Source: Gloeophyllum trabeum ATCC 11539 (Eukaryota; Basidiomycota; Agaricomycetes; Gloeophyllales; Gloeophyllaceae). Taken from it: a stretch of 64,000 nt of DNA. Below, piece after piece: positions 24,089 to 35,978 of the stretch. The stretch covers positions 2,202,615 through 2,266,614 of the forward strand of contig NW_006920413.1 in NCBI RefSeq assembly GCF_000344685.1, read 5' to 3'. Numbering within the stretch: position 1 is the stretch's first letter; each line of letters begins with the position of its first letter. The notes beneath the pieces were generated by a model. It was given only the letters and a program-made list of their open reading frames with translations. It was not told where the DNA came from and ran no database searches. A program made the translations under genes and the position numbers.

Positions 24089-25516
24089 CTATACAGCTTC
24101 CTTCGTCTTATCCTTCCCCTTCTTCTTCCACCAACCGATAACGCTCGCCTTCCGCAGGAGCTTCTTCACCTTCGCCGAGCGCTCCTGGTTGGCCTTCTCC
24201 GAGGGGATGCGCTGCTCCGGCGACATGTTCATGAAAGACGTCAGGACAGGAGGCACCGAGGGCGTTTGTATGTGCGGCGGAGCCTGCCTCTGCAGCATCC
24301 TAGGCTTGCCAGGCCCTGCATTGCTAGCACGGGGGTGCCGGGGTGCCGGCAGCTGGGGAGACGGGAGGAGCGTCTGCGGAATGGACCAAGGTGCGTGCGC
24401 CAGAGGACTCGGGGACGCTGGGTTGCTGCGCATGTCGGGACGACGCCCGGAGCCGGGGCCGTCGGTGCACTTGAGCATGCTCCCGAAATGAGGAGGCACA
24501 ACCGGCAGGGGCGCGTCCCGCCAGCGCGACTTGTGCGCTCGGCTCATGGCCTCCGCGTCGGGAGTGCGGGGGGTGCGGGGTTGCGCTGGAGGTGGGGGTG
24601 GCTTATTCTGGGATAATGCAGTAGCTGGCGAGTAGGTGTGGCGGTCCGCCGGCTTGCGGCGCCTCTGCTGAGGTTCGGGAGCGCTTGCAGGCTCTTCAGC
24701 GCCGAGCGGACTGGGGGAGGGCGCGTGCATCCTCAGCTGCGCGATGCTCGCTTCGAGCCGGTCGAAGGCGGAGCACCTATTCTCCGGGTCGACCGGCATC
24801 ATCGTGCGCCGGTTCGGACGCAGCTGGCTCTTAGGCATGTCGTCGGCGCGGAAGACGTCGTCGACGCCCGCGAGCACGCCGCCCTTCATCTCGGGCATGG
24901 ACGAGGAGGGGGCTAGTCTGGCGGAGGGGATGATAGGTCTGGGTCTAGCGGTGAAGAGGGGTGGGTTGTAGTCTAGTGGAGGGGAGTCGTCGTCTAGCTG
25001 GAGGAAGCTTGTTCTGTCTCCGAGGGTCTTCTCTGGCATCGAAGACGAAGCAAATAGGAATGCCTGCCCCGTTCGCGAAGGGGCAGTTCGTCGGGCCTGC
25101 TCTGACACGACAGGGGCGAGCGCCTGACTCTGCACGAACGCCGGCGGGGCGGGACACGTTATGCGATAGCGGCCCGAGTTGGACGGCGCATTGTCGCTGA
25201 CTGCCTGGGGAGGAAGGGACAGCGTGTTATTCGATGCTTTGTTCCGCAGCGTCCTCCCCGGCTTCGCGCTAATGCAGCTCTCCGCGTCCCACGACCAGTC
25301 CGACGCGGCGTCCCAGTCGACTCCCAGCGTCCTCCGACCTTGGCGCTTTCCGGGCAACAGGGCGCGACTGGATATCGCGACGAGCGACTCTTGGTGCCGT
25401 AGTTTGGGCGGGCCGGGCGGAGGGGGCAGAGGAAATTCGAAGACGGAGCATGCCGCGGAGTTGTAACCGTCGAGGACGGGGGATTCCGCGATTATGGGAG
25501 GGTTTCTATGTATCAT
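24089..25516 (-). CDS. Unnamed Pro/Ser-rich disordered protein
   Basis: Single uninterrupted frame of 475 residues, unusual in this intron-rich window. Function not recognised. The composition is Pro-, Ser- and Arg-rich with little predicted order. Short motifs recur: SSSMPE appears twice (in LFASSSMPEKTLG and LAPSSSMPEMKGG). Poly-proline stretches (FPLPPPPGPPKL and QNKPPPPPAQPRTP) are potential SH3 or EVH1 ligands. A segment CSAFDRLEASIAQLRM could form a helix. The C-terminus is strongly basic (SAKVKKLLRKASVIGWWKKK), which suggests binding to acidic lipids or nucleic acid. High GC makes long shadow frames on the opposite strand; the choice of strand rests on the full-length frame and its composition. 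Confidence 0.65.
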   Translation of the reverse strand: MIHRNPPIIAESPVLDGYNSAACSVFEFPLPPPPGPPKLRHQESLVAISSRALLPGKRQGRRTLGVDWDAASDWSWDAESCISAKPGRTLRNKASNNTLSLPPQAVSDNAPSNSGRYRITCPAPPAFVQSQALAPVVSEQARRTAPSRTGQAFLFASSSMPEKTLGDRTSFLQLDDDSPPLDYNPPLFTARPRPIIPSARLAPSSSMPEMKGGVLAGVDDVFRADDMPKSQLRPNRRTMMPVDPENRCSAFDRLEASIAQLRMHAPSPSPLGAEEPASAPEPQQRRRKPADRHTYSPATALSQNKPPPPPAQPRTPRTPDAEAMSRAHKSRWRDAPLPVVPPHFGSMLKCTDGPGSGRRPDMRSNPASPSPLAHAPWSIPQTLLPSPQLPAPRHPRASNAGPGKPRMLQRQAPPHIQTPSVPPVLTSFMNMSPEQRIPSEKANQERSAKVKKLLRKASVIGWWKKKGKDKTKEAV

Positions 25517-26800
25517 ACTTTTCGTGGGTAGTCGGGTGTGTTTGAGGCTATCGTAATGAGAGTTGATCTATTGTTCTTGACGGGAGTCGGTATATGCTAC
25601 ACTACCCAAGGTCAGATATCGTATGCCCAGACATTACACTTGACTTACGCTGAGATTAAATAGGGGTCAGCGAAGACGAAAGGATTTCTGGGATGTATAT
25701 TTACATGAACGAAATCTAATGTAGCAGGTCTTCAGTATCAATCTCTTAGACCACTAGCAGAGGACTTACCAGAGCAATTATGCCCTTCGGTTGGAGACGG
25801 ACGAGGCCGCGATAGTGGTCGAAAGGAGCGCGACGCGACTCCGATCCAGACGCGAACGGAGGCAAAGTCCATGATGCCGTTTATGGCAAGTGACGTGGTT
25901 CGAGGTTTTTGTGAATTCAAGGCAGAAGTTTGTGACTCTCCTACGGTTCGCGCATACATGGCCCCAGACTGCTTGTTTTGTACGCAGGACGAGCACCGTG
26001 ACCATCCAAGTATAGAGGTGCGAGGAGCGGCTTGGGGAGCAATCGATTCAGAGCCCGACAAGTACTCCAGATATCATGGTCAGCAATCGTGCTGCTATCT
26101 GAAGGGATTTTCAGCCGTTTATACAACAGACCCGGCCTGTATCACGATGGTGGCCAAGGACAAAGACAGATATCCAGGCGAGTGCATCCTTCACTTTACA
26201 GAACAGGCCCCGAGTGAAGCAGATTTCCCTACAAACAATACCTGATTTAAATTTATCGCATTGGCCTCATAATATAACTGCAGCAGTGTGGCATGGGATG
26301 ATATAGTCCCTCCTATCTTCCCCGACATTATTACGTTGGAAAGAGGAAAAGTGCTGAATGATTCAAACGCTTGGGCCGGAATACGCTGGACAGATACTGC
26401 TTGTGAGTCCGCTCCTAGTGCTCTATTTGGATGAGATGGGCTGAGATGACAGTCTCGAACGACGGGGACGCGACGCAATTTGCGACTCGACCCAGGGACG
26501 CGTCCCTATCACGTGACTCTCATATCAAGTTCAGGCACATACCCGTTTCAGTAGGAATTCCACCCTTTCAAACTGCTCTGAAATCTTTTCCACAGGCCTG
26601 TTCGAATTCAGACAAACGCAGCTGCGTTGGATAAACACGAGCAGAAGGCACCTCATGAGAATGCGACGCGAATAGTCCCGCCAATGGCTGTGCTGGCGGT
26701 ATCTTATCTCGGCATGCCCCGTGTCGCGACTATAAGTACTGCGACGGTACTCCCGGCACGCCAGGCCGTCTCTAGCTCTGCCATCGACTGCCCCGCCGCC
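25517..26800. other. Intergenic with one unexplained 125-codon frame
   Basis: A plus-strand frame at 25871-26245 encodes a 124-residue Cys-containing peptide (beginning near FMASDVVRGFCEF). It has no recognised domain, signal peptide or flanking exon that I could join, so I do not call it a gene. The last 200 bp include the upstream region of bleomycin hydrolase, where an in-frame upstream ATG at about 26684 would add an N-terminal extension to that protein. Confidence 0.4.
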
Positions 26801-28583
26801 ATGGGTTCCGCACCTTCCAAGCCCGCCGCTGTCTCCGAGGCCGCACTCAGCGTCAGCGAGAAACAGGCTCTCGTCAACTCCATGTCGTCGATGAGCCTCT
26901 CGTCCGAACCGGAAGCGGAACCTTTGTCCGCTGATGGCTCCCTGTCCCTCTCCAACCTGTCGTCTTGGGAGTCGTCGCTGGCGTCTGACCCCAAGACCCA
27001 GCTTGCGCGGACCATCCTCTCGCACTCCAACATCAAGGACGCGTTGACCTCGCGGTCTGCCGTTATCAAGGACGCCCATGTCTTCAACACCGAGGTTGAC
27101 TTCAAGACTGATCCGATCACGAACCAGAAGAGCAGTGGACGGTGCTGGTTGTTTGCCACTACGAACGTCCTGCGATACAACATCATGAAGAAGCTGAACC
27201 TGAAGGACTTCCAGTGCTCTCAGGTGAGTCCCATACGGGGAACGGATCTGAGTCGGAATGCTAAAATTGCTATCTCCACAGTCGTATCTCTTCTTCTATG
27301 ACAAACTGAACAAGGCAAACTACTATCTGGAATTGGCGATCGAACTCGCAGACCTGCCCCTGGACGACCGTCTAGTCGACAGTCTTTCGCAGGATCTCAT
27401 CGGTGATGGTGGTCAGTGGGATATGGTTGTGAATATCCTTGAGGTACGCCGGTGACTTTGGACTATGAAGGCACGCACACCGACTGAGTATGTCCCTGTC
27501 AGAACTACGGCGTCATTCCGCAAGCGCTCTATCCCGAGTCCACCCACTCATCCCTCTCCTCCCCGCTGAACACGCTCCTGAAGACCAAGCTCCGCGAACA
27601 CGCACTCATTCTCCGGGACCTCTCGTCCTCCCTCAAGTCTTCGAACTTGTCTGCTGACCAGATCTCCAAGACCCTGCGCTCGAAGAAGGAAGCGCTCATG
27701 AAGGAGGTGTACGCCGTCATGACCGCGACGCTCGGCGTGCCCCCGCGGCCCACCGATACGTTCACGTGGGACTACTACGACAAGGACGGCAAGGCGCAGA
27801 GCTGGACAGGCACGCCGCGCGAGTTCTACCGCGCGTTTGCGAGCAAGGCGTACCCGCCCGCGTCCGCGTTCTCGCTCATCAACGACCCGCGCAACGCGTA
27901 CGGCAAGCTGTACACGGTCGACAAGCTCGGCAACGTGTGGGGTGGCCGCCCGGTGCTGTACGTGAACACCGAGATCGAGGACTTGAAGAAGGCCGTGGTG
28001 GATATGATCAAGGCGGGCCAGCCTGTGTTCTTTGGGTGTGACGTCGGCCAGTTTTCGAACAGTGTGGGCGGGATTATGGATATTGATTTGATGGAGTACG
28101 AGGTAGGCCGATTCGCGCGCTGGTTTCTCAAGACTTGTTCTTACCTTGAATCTGTAGAATGCGTTCAACATCAAGTTGGGGCTGACCAAGGCCCAGAGGC
28201 TACAGGTCAACGAGTCCGCCATGACCCACGCTATGGTGATCTCGGGAGTTCACCTGGACTCCAACGGGAAGCCCGTCCGGTACAAGGTACGTCTCCCGTA
28301 AAGCATCTGTAGCCGGCCCAAATACTCACATTTTCGATCCTTAGGTTGAGAACTCGTGGGGCCCGGATGTCGGCGACAAGGGCTACTTCGTCATGACGGA
28401 CAAGTGGTTCGAGCAGTTCGTGTACCAGGTCGTCGTGCCAAAGGCGCTCGCGCCGAAGGAGCTCGTGAAGGTGTACGAGAGCGGGGACAAGGTCGTCCTG
28501 CCGCACTGGGATCCTATGGTGAGTTCTGCCCAGTTCGGTTCGGGCAATGGGATTGACCTGGATTTTAGGGCGCCTTGGCGTAA
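26801..28583 (+). CDS. BLH1: Bleomycin hydrolase (cysteine peptidase, family C1B)
   Basis: A papain-like aminopeptidase that in relatives forms a hexameric barrel, hydrolyses bleomycin and homocysteine thiolactone, and trims peptides. Exons 26801-27223, 27282-27443, 27503-28102, 28158-28286, 28345-28518 and 28569-28583 give 500 residues. The start is chosen at MGSAPSK: the context gccgccATGG is near ideal and MGxxxS suits N-myristoylation. The catalytic Cys is residue 115 in SSGRCWLFATTN. The catalytic His is in ESAMTHAMVISGVH and Asn in VENSWGPDVGDKGYF. The last, 15-nt exon restores the conserved C-terminus HWDPMGALA, where ALA is the self-processing end known in this family. An upstream in-frame ATG could give a mitochondrial-type leader, as in some fungal homologues. 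Confidence 0.95.
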
Positions 28584-29511
28584 TATGAGCGGGAACGCAT
28601 TCATATCCTTGTATATGTATGGCTATACTCACATATGGTAATGGTTCCTTCCCTGGATTTTATCCGCCTGTGATTGGAAGACCATGTCATGCAGCTACAT
28701 GGGCTGCTGATGGCAGAGCATGCACCCCGGCACCCTGGACCCTACCGTCCCGACCTTCGCCCACCGTATCTAACAAGCGCGTATTGTCGTGAGAAGGCGT
28801 ACATGGCCGTCAGGCCGCTGGGCTGCCTTCGGATGTACGCGTGGCCCCGACTAACTGCGGACACGTTCTTCGGGCGTACTGTATACGAAGGGGCGTAGAT
28901 CCCTGCGCCGTCCGCGAGACATAAGGAAGGTTCACGACTTTGTAAGTTGCAAATGCACAGCACCGGTGTGCTGATGCATTACCGGGGGGGCGTGTTGTGC
29001 AGACCGACTTGAGCGCCAGCGTCTACTGGACCATTGCGTGTCCGGCAGCCAATCAGAGAAGTCCAGCTCCCGGCGGGTGCAGGTCTGGGTATCCCACTTG
29101 TGGACAACTGCGGACCTGCACGGCTACACCTCACCTAGCCCATGAAGAGGTTCCGAGCACAGGTATGTTGAGTTTAAATGGGGCCCTATTCCCACCCCTG
29201 CTTCACCAGCAACGTTAAAAGAAGACCCATGGAAGGATCCTGCCCCCAAATTTACATTGCTTGAATTTGTATGCGCTCATCTTAATGACCGGGAAAGTTC
29301 TCCTGGCCTTCCTACCATGGGGTGGTGTTCTTGTCGCCAAGGAGTCCGGAGAAGGGCCCCAGTTCTATTGGTGCGTCGGAGTGCAATGCAGGTCGGAAAG
29401 GGAGTCCCTCTGATGTTCGCGCATATTATCCGTACAAGGTCCCCCAATTACGCTATTTCCCACATTCCGCCTTGTATATACGAGGGTAGCCTGGATCGGA
29501 TCGAATGCCTG
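28584..29511. other. Intergenic, no gene recognised
   Basis: Between bleomycin hydrolase and the relic at 29.5 kb. Short open frames lack family features. A frame at 29257-29515 might be an upstream exon of the relic (EFVCAHLNDRESSPGLPT), but the splice signals are not convincing. Confidence 0.4.
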
Positions 29512-30375
29512 TCAGTTGGTGACGGAAGCCGCAGTGTTGTGCGAGGCAGCCCACGGGATTCTCGAACAGGGGCTCCCGAGTTTCTATGTTCGCTCGTTCC
29601 CAGTAGTTATCGGGATCCTCTCACATTTAAAAGCTGCAGGTCACTCCGTCCCACCCGACCTCAGAGAACATATGTCGGATAATCGTACGACGACTGTCGC
29701 CTTCGGCATTTCGGATGCCTGGGTATGTATCACGGACGAACCTGGCCATCGACGTATCCGCCAGAAAATCAAATGGAGCCCGCCAGAGTTGCCTCTGGCG
29801 CTTCACCAGCAGCTGGCTCAAGATCGTGCCAGTGGTCGGCCCATCCAGCAAGTGGTAATGGGCCAGGACTACTGGGTCATCCTCTACCGCGACGGGGTAT
29901 GTGTTACTCCCTTCTATTTGTCAACATCTTACAGCTCACGGCATGCCAGAATGTTGCAACTCCAAAGGAGAGTGCACTCTCAGACCTTCTCGAAAGGGCC
30001 CGCAGTAGAGGGCTTACCATCGCGGTATAACCCCCCACTTCCCTACAGCTGTCTACGGGGAACCTGACCGATTTCTCACCCAGTACATAGCATTAAGTCT
30101 GTATGATCGCCATGATTTCTTCGTGCAATTCACGGGTGGGTCAAGCGTCATGCAATACTCTAGGGGCTTCAGGTGTGGGATGCTGGGCACGGTTCGGAAG
30201 GTCCTGCGGGGGGCTGTGTGCGGAAAGAGCCTTGTGTGGTATGACAGCCCCGTTCACTTGGGCATCAAGTCAAACGCTGTGGACAAAATCCGGCTCCTCA
30301 AGATTTTTGGACGCTGTAGCGTGGCATTGACTAATGTAGTGAGTACTTTGACGGCAACAGGTGTAATACCCTAGG
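29512..30375 (+). pseudogene. Probable decayed lineage-specific protein with beta-rich repeats
   Basis: Three frames read like consecutive parts of one protein with a repeated pattern 'xFxVxxxDGSxxxxxLP'. Block 1 has HSVPPDLREHM, TVAFGISDAWVCITDEPGHR, WSPPELPLALHQQLAQDRAS and QVVMGQDYWVILYRDG. After a plausible intron (gtatgt...ttacag) block 2 gives NVATPKESALSDLLERARSR. Block 3, in another frame, gives LYDRHDFFVQFTGGSSVMQY. The gap between blocks 2 and 3 is only about 25 nt (gtataa...ctacag), too short for a normal intron here, and holds an in-frame stop. I therefore read it as a decayed or mis-spliced gene. I recall this pattern from agaricomycete proteins of unknown function but cannot name the family. 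Confidence 0.4.
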
Positions 30376-30659
30376 TATTTATGGGAGCGTGCCGTCGAAT
30401 CGACCTATGACGAGTCCGCACCGTCTCCTTGACTAGTATTATTCTATTTTATATTCTATCATATATAGAGGACATGTACAGTTGCAATGGACGGTACTTA
30501 ACTTACCTGCATATATCACTAACTTCTGTATGTCTACCGCCTGGGATATTCCCTATCGAATGCAACCAAAGTCCGAATGATTAAGTGAGTACGTAGCTAT
30601 GTACATGGCTTCAAATCCCACAAAACACCGATAGATCAAGTAGAAAATAGCGATCCGAC

Positions 30660-32029
30660 TTAGAAGTACAGGCCGACCCAGCCAAGGTCACTCTTCACAG
30701 TCAGCTTGTCACTTCCCTCCTTATCACCAACCCACCTATCATCCATCGTCTGCCCGGAACCCATACCGCCTTGGACATTCCGCAACGAGAAGTTCTTGGC
30801 CTTGACGTTGACAGGGCCACTGAAGCCCGAGTCCTTGTACGTCAGATACAGCTCTCCGTTACTCGAGGATTCATGCTTGCTATGAATCGGGCGGTGGATG
30901 CGGGGCTGCAAGTACGTGATATCAGTGCGCCCGGAGCCGGTATGCGTATTCAATTTGGCGGTAGGGAACTCGGGGACGTCATCGTCCTCGTCGTACCCCG
31001 GCTGCACATCGACAGGCTGGACGCGAGCGTTCAGGACACCATTGCCGCGCCAGGTGCTGAGGCTCGTGCTCTCGACGATCGGCACGTCACCGACGATCCA
31101 GCCGGCGTACACCTCGAGCTTGTAGTCCTTGGCCCGGATGTTCATGTTCGGGAGGAGCATGTTCTCGCCGGTTACAGCAGACATCGAGAACATCCGGATG
31201 TTCAGCTCGTCCAGGATTACCGTCTCTGGGACGTCGGCGAATTTGATGTGTGTAGGAGCGCTCGTCTTGATCTCCACGCTCTTCAGAGACTGAGGTATGA
31301 AGACAGTCATGTCGTACCGCATACAAGATTTCCGATGCTCAAGCGGCATGAGGGCGATGATGGGCGACTTCATGGTGAACTTGCTACCATCGGCAGCGGG
31401 GTTGACCTGGACAAATTCGAACAGCGCTTCATCATCAGCGCGGATGCTGATTTCGTACTTGATTGCGGATTGCTCGCGAGCTTCTGCTGGGTATGGGGCA
31501 AGGACCAGGGTACCGACAGCCCCGCCACGAATATCAAGGGTGTGCTCCTGGTCGTCGGAATCCACAGGAAGGATGTAGGTAAGCTTTGAAGTCGAGTTGT
31601 AGAGAAGGTTGGCGGCAGGAGCCATGCAGCCAAGGGATGTGCTGTAGACTGGCATGTTCTCCAAGCCAGTAGGCGCTGGCTACGGGTCGATCAGTACATG
31701 ACTAACTCAGTGGGAAGCATATTTACTGTCATCGCCCAGATGATAAGCTTGACGCCGTTCCATAGCACGAAGATGCCCAGCACGATACCGAAGGCTTTCC
31801 AGAATATACCGCAACTTCACCCAGTCAATAGGAGCAACAGTAGCATGAAACGAAACTGAGCGTACTTCAGGCCACAACACATACAAAATTGTTTAGAGCG
31901 CCTTCTCTTAGGCCTGGCAGCAGGAATATCGGTGTCAAGTTGATTTATAGCAGGCACAGATTCGTCGTATGCTGGCGGTGAACCCAAGGCGATTCTACCC
32001 TCCTCTTGAGACAGCTCCTGATCTGACAT
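30660..32029 (-). CDS. Conserved fungal single-pass membrane protein
   Basis: Three exons. The N-terminal cytosolic part (MSDQELSQEEGRIALGSPPA, then a basic ARPKRRRSKQFCMCCGLN) leads into a membrane helix, AFGIVLGIFVLWNGVKLIIW. The large C-terminal region starts APTGLENMPVYSTSLGC and contains LDIRGGAVGTLVLA, KYEISIRADDEALFEFV, RKSCMRYDMTVFIPQSLKSV, VPETVILDELNIRMFSMS, then beta-solenoid-like hydrophobic alternation to KSDLGWVGLYF-stop. Glycosylation-type NST/NFS sites occur. The arrangement resembles agaricomycete proteins with a short Pro/Arg-rich head, a helix and an all-beta outer domain; their role is unknown. The first intron (donor gtacgc, acceptor gtgaag) is short and has a weak acceptor; without it the reading hits a stop. 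Confidence 0.75.
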
Positions 32030-34286
32030 TTATGACCATCAGAGGCCCTACCAGCGGCTCGACTTCTAAGGAGAACGTACAGTCATTCCAATGCTCTTTG
32101 AGCTTCAAAGCAGTCATTACTGCGCCCACCAATCCCCAGAATGTGAGCGTCCTTGACACGCCGTCGGTCGCCATGCCGAGAAGGGAGATAAACGATTGTA
32201 AAGGGTCGGATCCTTGATTGCGTAGAGAGAGGAAGTTAGAAGGTCAGGTTCCTCCGAAATGAGGGGGGAAGAAAGAGTTGTAATGGCGGTCTTGAAGTCG
32301 GAGGCGGTATACATAGCACATTTGTCATGGTTCCTGGATGGACGCATTCCGGACCCTTTGGTCCCTTTCAGCTTCTGGGTTTGTCCTGCATACCAACAAC
32401 TCCTTACGGGCATTGCGACGCATCTGGGGTTTCGACAATTCAGCTCAAAGCACTACAGTTTCCTACTCTATTGTGCTCGCTGTGCAGATTCGGACACCGA
32501 CTACAACTGCCAGGCTGAATACGGGGACTAGGATTTTGAAGCTGTGTCCCGGACCCTTGCCCTGACCATCCCAAGGGCGGATTCCTCGCAGCGCATGGAC
32601 TACAGCGTGCACGTGAGAGCGCTAGCAAAGATTACTCGAATTGCGATGCATTATCCCCGTCTGATGAACTCCGGTGCCTGAGCCCGAGCTGCAGCGAACT
32701 TGAATGTCGGGTCTCGAAAACGAACACGGTCATGAACCGATGTCTGGATCTCGCCATATGCGCCTTCAGAATCATGCACCGTTTATAACCACGCCTACGA
32801 TGTCACCAGCGGATCCTTATAACATACATGTGAGTGATTCAAAGGAAATATCAACTTTTACTTGCCGGAGTCGTATGCTCTCTCGTCCTTCCTGCCAAGT
32901 ATATTCTGATCAATGCCCGCCCGTCACACAACTCGGGCATGGAATCCCAGTACTGATCATGACCGCTCATGGAGTGTCAATAACTCAACATGACATGTTC
33001 CAATGCTCACCAAAGATCTTCGTCTTTGGGAAGTCCTGTCGAATATCCGGAAAGGTTAGGATACGCTGGATGAGCACATTCCAGGGTGTCTCAGTATGTC
33101 CTTGATGTACCGTAAGAGATGCGCAACGTCTCGTAGGATGACCGCGAAAAGCCAATCGCATCCGCATTCTTGAAGCCGCAGCAGGCGGTTTCCGACACAT
33201 CAACACTGCCAGCGTCTAAAGGTCATTCTGCCATGCAGGGAGATATACTGTATAGGGTCTAACTTCAAGCAGGTAGCTTAATTTATGTACACTGACGAAG
33301 GGAAGTCGCTTGGCACGACGCAATCGATTGCAAACTATATACACAGTCATTCATCGTGACCACGCTTAACATTGGCAGGAATGATGTTGAGACCCATGGC
33401 CGAATATCGTCTTGTAATCGGAGGTGAAGCTACCCTTCGCATAATTAAGACGCTGCAGTGTCATAGCTTACCACTCTGGGAGAGTTGCATATGAGCCGCC
33501 CATGTTAGTATGTACGTTGGGATGTGGCGCCGGACTCCCTCAGCTGACCTGTATATCGCAGTGGCCCAGATGAAATCCTCCTTAAAACGTCTTCCATGGC
33601 AGTCTGACATCTCCGTTGGTTACGCTCATTCTTCACAGTTGTCCCCGGTCTACTTTGCAACACCAAGCGCAGTTGTCATAATTTCCCACCACTGTGTATC
33701 TGGCCTGTGGCATCGATATCTCGGGTAACAACGATTATTGTACAATTGTTTCAATGTTTGGAGCGGGACATGGAGGACCCTTGGGGATCGCAAACATCGG
33801 TCCGTCAACTCTCCGACGTGCGCCTTCGGAGGCTGAGATTCGCATTGGCAATAAATCTGTAGAAGATCTGATACCCAATCTACGTAGTATACCGGCGTAC
33901 GGCATTAATATTGCAGCGCTCGCCTTACTGGACGGTGGACGCTCGTGTTTCACTTTGCTGCTGAGCCGTCTTGGGTATGTCGGCGCTGACCATGACTGCA
34001 GCGATAGGGATTGATGCCATGACCAAGGCGATGTCCTGATAGGCCAGGACAGTCGAGCACTATCATAGTAATCGCCCACATCCAAGCTACGCGTCTCCGG
34101 ATTTGTTGACTATGTAGTCCGATCGCGACATGTGGGCGCTAACACAAATTCGCTGAGTTCTCTTCTCAAGCGCCCGAATCTTCTCATGCGGTCTGTCCGG
34201 AAATAACAGCTCGCAGATGCCCTTCCCGTCGGCACACTGATCATCTTCCACTCGGCCTTTCCCCATGGAACGCAGGATCCCCCGAC
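32030..34286. other. Gene-poor 2.2-kb stretch
   Basis: No convincing gene. A plus-strand frame at 32704-33105 (MSGLENEHGHEPMSGSRHMR onward) and fragments at 33510-34014 could be exons or relics of membrane-type agaricomycete genes, but no domain, splice chain or start is convincing. No terminal repeats of a transposon were noticed. Confidence 0.4.
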
Positions 34287-34589
34287 ATGCCGTATGAGGT
34301 TAGAGGTAAAGCCAGATGCGAGAGGTATATTGATATCGTCGTCGTTCCTGTCGACGCGTTCCTTCTTCCTCCTTTCCTATTCAACCTCCTGCACAGAGTG
34401 GCGTCGAGTGGTTGCAGTTGGGACCCATATTCAAGTGCTTTATTGTTCTGCAATTCGACCTTAATTCAAGTTACTCTAGTCTCGATTGTGCATCGGTATG
34501 ACTTCCGCCACGCTGGCACAGGAGATACGAACTAATGCCTTGGCTCCCGTAGTTTGTTAATCGACACATGCTCCCATAGGTTACGAGCC

Positions 34590-35416
34590 AACGACAGTAC
34601 ATACGTCCACCGCCACCTTATCCGCTTTCGCTTCATCCAGCCAACACATCCTCGCTATCGGCATTCCGTCCAGCTCGTTCTTCGCTCCCATGGCTTTGGG
34701 CATCGCTTTCATTACTGTACACTTGCGGCGCAAGCAGAAGAGTCAAGGTGAAGATAAAGAGGGAACGGAGAAAAGCAGTTCATCTCTGTTCTCTCGACAC
34801 AAGCCTCTCATGCGATCTACGAAATGCCGCCATCCAGAGCACATTATCACTCCTTTCACGGGTCGCAGGTGTAAGGCTTCATCCTATTCCCTCGCACGTG
34901 CGAAGTTAGCAAGCTCACACGTCATATCTCTCAGTCTCAGTGGTGCATATCGCTCCTGAATATAGCCCAGGGACAGAAACGTCTGTGCGTCCAGTCCCCC
35001 ATCAAAGATCCGATGGCTCCTGGTATTTTGATACCTCTGGGGCATCTCCACCGGCGTCCCGCGCCAGCGCTGATCCTCGTGTGCCTGAGGTATCCTCCCA
35101 GGGAACGTACCACCGTTCCCCGAGGAGATTTGCTTCGCAACCAGATATGCGGACGCGGGGACGGGTGGTTAGGCCCCAGTCAGGACACTCGATTGCCCCG
35201 ACGTGCCCGCCGGGAATCTGCCGAAGCCCTACACCCAGCACTTCTTCTGAGTGCTCTGGAAGCTCTTCGGCGACTGTTGAAAAGATGCAGGAGCGTCTAC
35301 AAGAGCTAAGGGAGTTCCAAGTCAGGCAGGCTCAGGTTGCGAAGCAGCGGCACTGGCAGCGCGCTGCACTCCCTCCCCTTCCTCCGCTCCCACCACCACC
35401 GCCATACACCCCGTAA
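34590..35416 (+). CDS. Ser-rich single-pass membrane protein, 5' end not resolved
   Basis: The readable part starts in a Ser/Thr-rich outer segment (TSTATLSAFASSSQHILAI), then a helix (PMALGIAFITVHL) with a basic stop-transfer (RRKQKSQGEDKEG). The cytosolic part has SLFSRHKPLMRSTKCRHPEH. After an intron near 34870-34935 it continues EYSPGTETSVRPVPHQRSDG, an Arg/Ser/Pro-rich region, a helix (EKMQERLQELREFQVRQAQV) and LPPLPPLPPPPPYTP-stop. The layout resembles agaricomycete SKG6/axial-like single-pass proteins with a signal peptide, Ser/Thr stalk, helix and disordered tail. The signal-peptide exon probably lies between 34290 and 34560. The exact intron phase is not settled, so the coordinates are partial and a decayed copy remains possible. 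Confidence 0.5.
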
Positions 35417-35978
35417 ATGTCTAACGACCTCAACGACGACCCACAAAAGAGGATGTCATGCGTCGTATCATAGACTCTCGCCATTAATTCCCGTGTTTCC
35501 ACGCGAACTTGGTATCTTCAAATCTGCGTTAATCACCTTCCCCTTCATTCCTTCCCACTGCCCTTCCCTAGCGGCCTCTCCCAATCTACTCGCCCTACCA
35601 TATGCATGAGCTAATACCCCATTGTTTCCCTACAGTAGCTTACATCGCACCTTAACTGTATCCATAAGGACCTCCGCCGCAGGTCCGGTAATGTACAGTA
35701 AACCGACAGTAGTTGTCGCCTCCAAGTAGTCCTCGTACAATCGCCCAAGTGATCATTTCGTTTATGCTGTTTTTTCTGAGGGCTCGGCAATGCCGCAGGG
35801 CAGGTGCATGCAGGTGCTCCAGCGCTCAGCCATCAGTAAGCGGACGGATGCTTCAGGACCAGTAGCCTCTTTCGGAAGGAGAGCTTCCTTATCTGGAGCA
35901 GTCTGCTTGAATGTTTTTTGGGCGTCGTAGCAGCATGTGCTCGAATCTCTTTGATGTCACTCCCGCGATTTGGTTCTA
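35417..35978. other. Intergenic upstream of the GNAT pair
   Basis: 3' flank of the membrane protein and promoter region of GNAT copy 1. Unlike the region upstream of copy 2, it contains no TGACTCA box. Confidence 0.5.

Noticed and set aside
25871..26245. 124-codon Cys-containing frame as a secreted effector
   Set aside because: No signal peptide, no flanking exons, cysteines few and irregular.
30771..31589. 272-codon plus-strand frame opposite the membrane protein
   Set aside because: No family features; the minus strand has a helix, conserved beta-rich region and sensible exon joins.
32030..34286. A transposon in the gene-poor region
   Set aside because: No terminal repeats, target duplications, transposase, reverse transcriptase or integrase motifs were seen.
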